From contig NZ_WTVK01000004.1 of the NCBI RefSeq assembly GCF_012910805.1, positions 84,148 through 148,147 on the forward strand: 64,000 bases of DNA, in the 5' to 3' direction. Both the position numbers and the translations under genes were made by a program. This document shows, piece by piece, positions 57,906 to 64,000 of this stretch. Numbering within the stretch: position 1 is the first letter of the stretch; each line of letters opens with the position of its first letter. This DNA is from Aromatoleum evansii (GTDB lineage: Bacteria; Pseudomonadota; Gammaproteobacteria; Burkholderiales; Rhodocyclaceae). The notes under the pieces are model-generated. The model searched no databases. It was given only the letters and a program-made list of their open reading frames with translations, and was not told where the DNA came from.

Positions 57906-59759
57906 TCACGCCGTAATGACTGCCTTGTCCGGCATCTCGGCATACAGCGCCGCGACGAGATCCGCGCGCCGCGTCAGCACCGCACGCTGATTGATGTAGC
58001 CCTTGTCGGTGATCTCGCCCGCCTCCACCGACGGCGGTTCCGCCATCAGCAGCGCGCGCGTCGGCACCGTCGAGGATCCGCCTCCGCCCTGCGCCAGCGC
58101 CGTCATTCCCAGACGCACCCGCGCCAGCACCGCCGGATTCGCCAGCACCTGCTCCACCGGCGCGTCGGCCGGCAGGCCAGGGCACAGCGAGCGGCATTCG
58201 GAAACGTTCGGGAACACGAGGAAGCCGATCTCGTCGCGATCGTGGCCCGTCACGACGATGTCCTGGGCGACGGGCTTCAGCGCGTCGATGCCTTTCACGC
58301 GCAAGGCTCCGACGTGCACCCAGGTGCCGGTGAGCAGCTTGAAGTCCTCGCCGACGCGGCCATCGAACAGCAGGCCCTCTTCGGGCTTTGCCGGATCGAC
58401 GAACTCGACCGCATCGCCGATCAGGTAGAAGCCTTCCTCGTCGAAGGATTTCGCCGTGAGCTCGGGCTGCTTCCAGTAACCGGGGAAGACGTTCGGCCCG
58501 CGCACGCGCACTTCGAGCTTGTCCGCCGACGGCACCAGTTTCAGTTCGACCCCCGGCACCGGCACCCCGATCACCCCCGAGCGCACGGCCTGGAAATGGC
58601 AGTCGGTCGCGAGCGGCGCCGTCTCGGTCGAGCCCCACGAGGACACCATCGCGACGCGGCGGCCGATGGATTCCTCCGAGAGGTTCTCCAGCTCCGCCCA
58701 CAGGTGCTGCGGCAGCGCCGCGCCGGCATAGAAGATGAGCTTCAGGCGTCCGAAGAAGGCCTCGCGCAGTTCGCGGTCGCGGCGCAGCTCCGGCACCAGC
58801 ATGTCGTAGGCGCGCGGCACGCTGAAATAGATCGTCGGCGACACCTCCCTGATGTTGCGCAGCGTCTTTCCAAGCAGCGCGGGCACCGGCTTGCCGTCGT
58901 CGATGTAGAGGCTGCCGCCGCAGCGCAGCACCATGTTCAGATTGTGATTGCTGCCGAAGGTATGGCTCCACGGCAGCCAGTCCACCAGCACCGGCGGCTC
59001 GTCCTTGAGGAAGGGCCACACCAGCTCCTTCGCGAGCTGGCTGGCGCACAGCATGCGTTGCGTGTTGATGACGGCCTTGGGCGTACCGACCGACCCGGAC
59101 GTGAACAGGAACTTGGCGGTCGTGTCCGGCCCGATGCGGTCGAAGGCGCGCATCACCGCGGCCTCGTCGCCGCTTGCCTCGATCTCCGCGAACGCCACGC
59201 ACCCCGCCGCCTGCCCGCTGCGCCGCCCCGCCACCACGACGCCGTCGTGCAGGTGGCGGATCGCCTCGATCGCCGCGCCGAAGCGCCCCACGTCGTCGGC
59301 ATACACGACGCCGGGCCGCATCAGCTCGATGTTGCCCTTAAGCTTGGCGTGGTCCTTCGACATCAGCGAGTTGCCAGTCGAGATCGCGCACGAGGGCACG
59401 CCGACGTGCATCGCGGCATACATCAGCAGCGCATGCTCGACGGAGTTGTCGGACAGGATCACCACCGGCCGCTCGGCGGACAGGTTCTGCCCCAGCAGCC
59501 AGGTCGCGATCGCCACCACGCGCCGGCGCGCCTCGCCGTAGGTGAGCTTGTCCCACTCGCCCGCCGCATTGCGCTCGGCGAGGAAGACGCGCTCCGGCGC
59601 CTCACGCGCCCAGTGCTCCAGCCACTCGCCGACGCAGCGCGCATAGGCCTGCGGCAGCGGGATGCCCGAGCGCAGCACGCGGCTGCCATCGGGCCGTTCT
59701 TCCACATTGACGACCGGGCACGCGAACATCGCGTCGGTCTCGTTGATCGCAGTGCTCAT
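57906..59759 (-). CDS. Feruloyl-CoA-synthetase-like acyl/aryl-CoA ligase
   Basis: 617 residues, AMP-forming ligase. The ATP-binding loop is FTSGSVGTPKAVINT; later motifs are SSWGSTETAPLAT, YLIGDAVEFVD and the C-terminal Lys in ITDKGYINQRAV. Overall it resembles feruloyl-CoA synthases (VLPQAYARCVGEWLEHWA-like N-terminus, LPWSHTFGSNHN). It would activate an aryl-propenoate, aryl-propionate or similar acid for beta-oxidation by its neighbours. A free-acid substrate is supported by the adjacent uptake genes. The substrate is inferred. Confidence 0.88.
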   Translation of the reverse strand: MSTAINETDAMFACPVVNVEERPDGSRVLRSGIPLPQAYARCVGEWLEHWAREAPERVFLAERNAAGEWDKLTYGEARRRVVAIATWLLGQNLSAERPVVILSDNSVEHALLMYAAMHVGVPSCAISTGNSLMSKDHAKLKGNIELMRPGVVYADDVGRFGAAIEAIRHLHDGVVVAGRRSGQAAGCVAFAEIEASGDEAAVMRAFDRIGPDTTAKFLFTSGSVGTPKAVINTQRMLCASQLAKELVWPFLKDEPPVLVDWLPWSHTFGSNHNLNMVLRCGGSLYIDDGKPVPALLGKTLRNIREVSPTIYFSVPRAYDMLVPELRRDRELREAFFGRLKLIFYAGAALPQHLWAELENLSEESIGRRVAMVSSWGSTETAPLATDCHFQAVRSGVIGVPVPGVELKLVPSADKLEVRVRGPNVFPGYWKQPELTAKSFDEEGFYLIGDAVEFVDPAKPEEGLLFDGRVGEDFKLLTGTWVHVGALRVKGIDALKPVAQDIVVTGHDRDEIGFLVFPNVSECRSLCPGLPADAPVEQVLANPAVLARVRLGMTALAQGGGGSSTVPTRALLMAEPPSVEAGEITDKGYINQRAVLTRRADLVAALYAEMPDKAVITA

Positions 59760-59781
59760 GAATCGTCCCCGCGTGCGTCGC

Positions 59782-60927
59782 TTACTTGATCAGCTTGTAG
59801 TTGCCGCTGTCGATCTTCACCAGCACGTGCGAGCGCTCGTCGAGGCCGAAATGGTCGTTCGCGTTCATGTTGTAGACGCCGTGGCTCGCGATAACCTCCT
59901 TGTTCGCCTCGAGCGCGTCGCGCAAGGCAGCGCGGAATTCCGGGGTGCCCGCCTTGGCCTTCTTCAGCGCGACGGGCACCGCCTGCTCGATCAGCCGCCA
60001 GGCGTCGAAGGCATGACCGGCGAAGGATGAGAACGAGCCGGCGCCATACTTCTCCTCGTACTTCGTGACAAGTTCCTTGCCGATCGTCTTGGACGGATGC
60101 GAATCGGGGATCTGGTCCACCACCACGACCGGCCCGACCGGGATGATCACGCCGTCGGCCGCCTTGCCCGCGACCTTGAGGAAGGCCTGGTTCGCGACCG
60201 CGTGAGTCTGATAGACCTGCCCCTTGTAGCCGCGCTCGACCAGGGTGGTCTGCGGCAGCGCGGCGGGGCTGCCGGAGCCGGCGACCAGGACCGCGTCCGG
60301 CCGGGCCGACACCAGCTTCAGGATCTGACCACTCACCGAGGTATCTGCACGCGCATAGCGCTCGGTCGCCACCAGCTTGATCCCGGCCGCTTCGGCCTTG
60401 GTGGTCACCGAAGTGAGCCAGTCCTCGCCATATGCATCCGAGAAGCCGATGAAGCCCAGCGTCTTCACCCCGTTCTGCTTCATGTGCCCGACCACCGCGG
60501 CGGCCATCACGCTGTTCTGCTGCGGGGTGCGGAACACCCACTTGTTGCGCTCGGCCGGCAGCGACACCGGGCTGATCGTGACCTGCGGCGTGGCGCTCTC
60601 GGTGGCCACCTCGGCGATCGCGGCGGTCGCCGGCGTCGTCGAGGAACCGACCAGCACGTCGACCTTGTCCTCGCTCACCAGCTTGCGCGCGTTCTTCGTC
60701 GCCATCGTGGGATCGGTCGCATCGTCGAGCACGATGAAATTGACCTTCTCGTTGCCGATCTGGGTCGGCAGCAGTGCGAACACGTTCTTCTCGGGAATCC
60801 CGAGCGAGGCGCCCGGCCCCGTGGCCGACAGCGAGATGCCGATCGTGATGTCGGCCAGCGCCGGCGAAACGTACGAGGCGGCGGCCAGCGAGCACAGCAC
60901 TGCGAGTTTCTTGACCTGCATGTTCAC
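59782..60927 (-). CDS. Periplasmic ABC substrate-binding protein (LivJ type)
   Basis: 381 residues with a signal peptide (MNMQVKKLAVLCSLAAASYV then SPALA, cleavage before DITIG). The type I periplasmic fold is shown by ITIGISLSATGPGASLG, LDDATDPTMATKNARKLVSEDKVDVLVG (in parts) and GFSDAYGEDW. Such proteins bind branched-chain amino acids or, in aromatic degraders, aromatic acids. It is first in the transcript that runs into the ligase and beta-oxidation genes, so an aromatic acid is likely. A palindromic operator lies upstream. Confidence 0.92.
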   Translation of the reverse strand: MNMQVKKLAVLCSLAAASYVSPALADITIGISLSATGPGASLGIPEKNVFALLPTQIGNEKVNFIVLDDATDPTMATKNARKLVSEDKVDVLVGSSTTPATAAIAEVATESATPQVTISPVSLPAERNKWVFRTPQQNSVMAAAVVGHMKQNGVKTLGFIGFSDAYGEDWLTSVTTKAEAAGIKLVATERYARADTSVSGQILKLVSARPDAVLVAGSGSPAALPQTTLVERGYKGQVYQTHAVANQAFLKVAGKAADGVIIPVGPVVVVDQIPDSHPSKTIGKELVTKYEEKYGAGSFSSFAGHAFDAWRLIEQAVPVALKKAKAGTPEFRAALRDALEANKEVIASHGVYNMNANDHFGLDERSHVLVKIDSGNYKLIK

Positions 60928-61050
60928 TCACTCCTTTGGTGTCTTGGTGCCCGACCGTGTCGGGTCGATTGGGTGGCGGCTAGGACCGCTCTGTCGCCAG
61001 ACCTCGAAACGGGTCGGCATGGTGTGAAAGTTAGCAGCGCTATTATCACT

Positions 61051-61079
61051 TGTCAAACACTTGTTCAAGTAGTTTGTCA
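61051..61079. promoter_or_regulatory. Palindromic operator-like site upstream of the binding-protein gene
   Basis: A perfect 12-base inverted repeat (ACTTGTTCAAGT at 61059-61070) is flanked by TGTCAAAC on the left and GTTTGTCA on the right, an outer near-perfect inverted pair. The shape suits a TetR- or MarR-type repressor. It is 124-152 bases before the binding-protein ATG, in a 222-base gap that holds no gene. Confidence 0.5.
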
Positions 61080-61149
61080 GCTACCTTGTGCGCCCCTTGC
61101 GAGGTGCTCCGGCACATGGGGATCCGCGGCCGGAACACCCGAGCAAGGA

Positions 61150-62196
61150 TCAGAAACTGTGCCGCATGCCGACGCCGAACAAGGTCGTCGCACCGCCGAG
61201 CTCGGCCAGGCCGCCGTTGTACACGCTGCGCGCCACCGCGTCGTCGTTGTCGGCGCGGATCACGCGCCCGTACAGCGCCGTGCGCTTCGACAGGTCATGG
61301 CTGTAGCCGAGGGCCCAGGAACGCGAATCCGACTGGCTCGCATCCGACCTGTAGCCCGCGTAGGCGAGCTGCACGTTTCCCGCCGCGCCGACGGGAACGC
61401 GCGCACCGATGTTCCACAGCCGCGCCTCGGCCACAACGTCGCCGTCCAGCGTCTGGTAGCTGCCAATGACTTTCACGAGCTTGAAATCGTACGACGCGCC
61501 GAGCATGTGTTCGCGCTGCCGGCGGTCGACGACGGGCGCGGCGACGGTGCTCGTGTCGAGGCGATGGAACACGTAGCCGACCGACAGCGGGCCGTTCGCG
61601 TAGTTGAGGCTCACGCCCGCGAACTCGCCCGCATTGCGGTTCACCGTGCTCTCCTGCCCGAAGCCATACATCGCGCTGACCGTCAGCCCGCCCCAGGTCG
61701 GCGAGTTCCAGTTGATCGAGTTGTTCATCCGCCCCGGACCGGTCGACACGATGCTCATGCTCCCCTGCGCCGCGAGCGCGGTCACGGGCGAGAACGGCCC
61801 GCCCATCAGCGCGTCGTAACGCAACAATGACATCCAGTAACCCGGCGAATGCTGGCGCCCGGCCGTGACGGTGCCAAAACCGCCCTGCATGCCGACGAAC
61901 GACTGCCGGCTGAACAGCACGCCCGGCGGCACGGTGCCGCCGGTATCGACAGCGATGCCGCTTTCCAGCCGGAACAGCGCCTTGAGGCCGTTGCCCAGAT
62001 CCTCGGTGCCGTGGAAGCCGATGCGGCTCGGCTCCAGGCCGCCGCTGTCGACCACCGTGAGGCTCTTGTGCTCCCCGCGCGCCCGGCCGACGAACATGTC
62101 CATGGCGCCGTAGATCGTGACATTCGACTGAGCCAGTGCCGGGCCCGCGAATGCGCCCAGCGCGGCAAATCCTGCAGCGATCCGAATCCCTTTCAT
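61150..62196 (-). CDS. Gram-negative trimeric porin
   Basis: 348 residues. Signal peptide MKGIRIAAGFAALGAFAGPA (then LA, mature part from QSNVTIYGAMD), followed by the betaproteobacterial porin pattern: SRIGFHGTEDLGNGLKALFRLE (in part), RQSFVGMQGGFGTVTAGRQ and the terminal FGVGMRHSF ending in Phe. It forms an outer-membrane channel. The ATG at 62196 has GGAGG 8 bases upstream. Its place among uptake genes suggests a role in entry of the aromatic or fatty acid substrate. Confidence 0.92.
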   Translation of the reverse strand: MKGIRIAAGFAALGAFAGPALAQSNVTIYGAMDMFVGRARGEHKSLTVVDSGGLEPSRIGFHGTEDLGNGLKALFRLESGIAVDTGGTVPPGVLFSRQSFVGMQGGFGTVTAGRQHSPGYWMSLLRYDALMGGPFSPVTALAAQGSMSIVSTGPGRMNNSINWNSPTWGGLTVSAMYGFGQESTVNRNAGEFAGVSLNYANGPLSVGYVFHRLDTSTVAAPVVDRRQREHMLGASYDFKLVKVIGSYQTLDGDVVAEARLWNIGARVPVGAAGNVQLAYAGYRSDASQSDSRSWALGYSHDLSKRTALYGRVIRADNDDAVARSVYNGGLAELGGATTLFGVGMRHSF

Positions 62197-62298
62197 GCCT
62201 CCTCCTTTTTCCCGTATTTTGTTTTCGTGAGCGGACGATGGGCACAACAAAGCCCCGCCCGCGTCGTCCGGCGCAGGCGGGTGCAAGTCAGAAAGGGA

Positions 62299-63120
62299 TC
62301 AGGCCGCGAGCCTGTCCTGGTGCTTCCCGCCCAGCCCCAGATAGGACTCGATCACGCGCGGATCGTCAGCGAGCTGCCTGGCCGGGCCTTCCATCGAGAT
62401 CTCGCCCGTCTCCAGCACGTAGGCGTAGTCCGCCACCTGCAGCGCCGCGCGCGCGTTCTGCTCGACGAGCAGGATCGACACCCCGCGCCGGCGCAGCTCG
62501 CCGATGATGCGGAAGATCTCGCGCACGATCAGCGGGGCGAGGCCCAGGCTCGGCTCGTCGAGCATCAGGAGCTTCGGCTTGGCCATCAGCGCGCGCCCCA
62601 CCGCCAGCATCTGGCGCTCGCCGCCCGAGAGCGTGCCGGCGAGCTGCGCCTTGCGCTCCTCGAGGCGCGGGAAGAGGTGGTACACCTCCTTCATCGTCTC
62701 GGCGTGGTCGCGCTTGCCCATGCGGTAGCGCTGGAAGGCGCCCAGCAGCAGGTTGTCCTCGACGCTCATCTCGGCGAAGAGTTCGCGCTTTTCCGGCACG
62801 AGGTTCATGCCGCGCGCGACCATGCGCTCGACCCGCGGCACGTATTCGGCCTCGCCGTCGAAGATGACCTGCCCGCGCGACTCCAGCAGGCCCATGATCG
62901 CCGAGAGCATCGTCGTCTTGCCCGCGCCGTTGGGGCCGATCACGGTGACGATCTGGCCTTCGCCGACGCGGATGTTGGCGTTCGACAGGGCTTCCACCTT
63001 GCCGTAGGCGACGCACAGGTCGCGCACCTCGAGCACCGCGCGCGGGGTGCCGGGGGCGCTTTTGCCAGCCTCGTCGATCGTCTGCTCGATCACATTCATC
63101 TCCACGCTCATGCCGTTCAT
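62299..63120 (-). CDS. livF: Branched-chain-type ABC transporter ATP-binding protein (LivF)
   Basis: 273 residues. Walker A GPNGAGKTTMLSAIMG, LSGGERQMLAVGRALM signature, Walker B LLMLDEPSLGLAP. The C-terminus (ARQLADDPRVIESYLGL) is typical LivF. The ATG at 63120 overlaps the preceding LivG stop (ATGA); internal ATGs at 63111 and 63099 are also possible, as the first residues are not conserved. With the fused LivMG and the binding protein it forms a high-affinity uptake system. Confidence 0.92.
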   Translation of the reverse strand: MNGMSVEMNVIEQTIDEAGKSAPGTPRAVLEVRDLCVAYGKVEALSNANIRVGEGQIVTVIGPNGAGKTTMLSAIMGLLESRGQVIFDGEAEYVPRVERMVARGMNLVPEKRELFAEMSVEDNLLLGAFQRYRMGKRDHAETMKEVYHLFPRLEERKAQLAGTLSGGERQMLAVGRALMAKPKLLMLDEPSLGLAPLIVREIFRIIGELRRRGVSILLVEQNARAALQVADYAYVLETGEISMEGPARQLADDPRVIESYLGLGGKHQDRLAA

Positions 63121-64000
63121 TCCACACCTCCGAGATAGGCTTCGAGCACCGCGGGGTTCTGCTGCACTTCCTCGGGCAGGCCTTCGGCGATCTTCTGGCC
63201 GAACTCCATCACCACCACGCGATCCACGAGCCCCATGACGAAGTCCATGTCGTGCTCGACGAGGAGAATCCCCATGCCTTCGCCCCTGAGCTTCCTGAGG
63301 AGCTCGGCGAGCGCCTGCTTCTCCTTGAAGCGCAGGCCCGCGGCCGGCTCGTCGAGCAGCAGCAGGCAGGGGTCGGCGGCGAGCGCGCGGGCGATCTCGA
63401 GGATGCGCTGCTGGCCCAGCGCGAGGCTGCCGGCGGCGTCGAACATGTGCTCGGCGAGGCCCACGCGCTCGATCTGGCGCGCCGCCTCGTTCAGCAGCCG
63501 CGCCTCTTCGGCGCGGTCGAGGCGCCAGGCGGCGGGGAACACGCCCTTGTCGCCGCGCATGTGGGTGCCGATGGCGACGTTCTCCAGCACGCTCATGGTC
63601 GGCAGCAGCTTCACGTGCTGGAAGGTGCGGCTCATGCCCATCCTGGCGATCTCGCGCGAGCCGCGCCCGGCGACCGGCTCGCCGAGGAACAGCACCTCGC
63701 CCGAGGTCGGGGTGTCGACGCCCGAGATCTGGTTGAACATGGTGCTCTTGCCCGCACCGTTGGGGCCGATCAGGGCGAGGATCTCGCCCGCCTTCACGCT
63801 GAGGCTCATGGCGTTGTTGGCCACCAGGCCGCCGAATTTGCGCGTGACCTCCTTCGCTTCGAGGATCACCTCGCCGCGCGCGGGCAGCGGTTTCTTCGGC
63901 AGCGGTTCGGCGGCGGCGTCGAGCGTGCGCCGGGTCACCTTCACCGGCACGAGGCGGGCGAAGATCGGCCACAGGCCTTCGCGCGCGCGCTGCAGGATGA
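63117..64000 (-). CDS. LivG ATP-binding domain, apparently fused to LivM permease; 5' part beyond the window
   Basis: The C-terminal 277 residues form a LivG ATPase: Walker A GPNGAGKSTMFNQISG, LALGQQRILEIARAL signature, LLLLDEPAAGLRFKEK Walker B, VEHDMDFVMGLVDRV. A GTG at 63950 could start a stand-alone LivG, but the frame stays open to the window edge and the residues before it (ILQRAREGLWPIFARLV) look like the end of LivM, followed by a Pro/Lys-rich linker. A LivM-LivG fusion is therefore likely; such fusions occur in related bacteria. The window truncates the permease. Confidence 0.85.
   Translation of the reverse strand, partial: ILQRAREGLWPIFARLVPVKVTRRTLDAAAEPLPKKPLPARGEVILEAKEVTRKFGGLVANNAMSLSVKAGEILALIGPNGAGKSTMFNQISGVDTPTSGEVLFLGEPVAGRGSREIARMGMSRTFQHVKLLPTMSVLENVAIGTHMRGDKGVFPAAWRLDRAEEARLLNEAARQIERVGLAEHMFDAAGSLALGQQRILEIARALAADPCLLLLDEPAAGLRFKEKQALAELLRKLRGEGMGILLVEHDMDFVMGLVDRVVVMEFGQKIAEGLPEEVQQNPAVLEAYLGGVE

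Overview
The window is GC-rich and densely coded. It looks like the chromosome of a denitrifying betaproteobacterium of the Aromatoleum/Azoarcus/Thauera group (Rhodocyclales). The main reason is a complete anaerobic phenol gene set, phenylphosphate synthase followed by phenylphosphate carboxylase, in the gene order I recall for Thauera aromatica and Aromatoleum aromaticum. A phasin, MinCDE, AhpCF, several c-di-GMP proteins and branched-chain-type ABC uptake genes fit the same group. I saw no rRNA, tRNA, CRISPR array, transposase or prophage.

Layout. 1-8.9 kb is housekeeping: the C-terminal part of an acyl-CoA synthetase/GNAT protein acetyltransferase, a hexose-6-phosphate mutarotase, Tex, an ArsC-like protein, an Hsp33 that lacks its zinc cysteines, and MinCDE. 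9-20 kb holds a chemoreceptor, LysS, MnmC, a NarX/NarL-type two-component pair, a phasin, a PyrR-like protein and an MFS transporter. 20.1-35.9 kb is the phenol region. A divergent XylR/DmpR-type regulator faces a 450 bp control region with two upstream activator sites and a consensus sigma-54 promoter. Downstream, ppsABC and ppcBDAC are followed by a third UbiD paralogue, UbiX, a protein resembling the archaeal CTP-dependent riboflavin kinase, a Nudix hydrolase, a PaaK-type aryl-CoA ligase and a COG4313 outer-membrane protein. 35.9-49 kb holds c-di-GMP genes, NudC, AhpC/AhpF, a cobalamin-type radical SAM protein and a histidine kinase/receiver/REC-GAF-PAS-GGDEF-EAL operon. 49.2-52.8 kb is a two-gene unit of a TIR-domain protein overlapping a double-GNAT protein. 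52.9-64 kb is a minus-strand catabolic region: acyl-CoA dehydrogenase, SDR dehydrogenase, thiolase, enoyl-CoA hydratase, feruloyl-CoA-synthetase-like ligase, periplasmic binding protein, porin, LivF and what appears to be a LivM-LivG fusion that runs off the window.

How the genes work together. The sensor carries the zinc and phenol-contacting residues described for MopR, so phenol probably drives the sigma-54 promoter. PpsABC would make phenylphosphate with ATP and PpcABCD would carboxylate it to 4-hydroxybenzoate. The PaaK-type ligase could then form the CoA thioester. UbiX makes prenylated FMN from FMN, and the riboflavin-kinase-like neighbour offers a local FMN source. That pairing is the most notable hypothesis here. 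The 53-64 kb genes suggest uptake and beta-oxidative side-chain degradation of a carboxylic acid, possibly an aryl-propanoid.

A family of inverted-repeat elements (six clear copies) sits between genes, and a second 36 bp repeat brackets ahpF in opposite orientations. All functional statements come from reading motifs by eye. No search or alignment was run.
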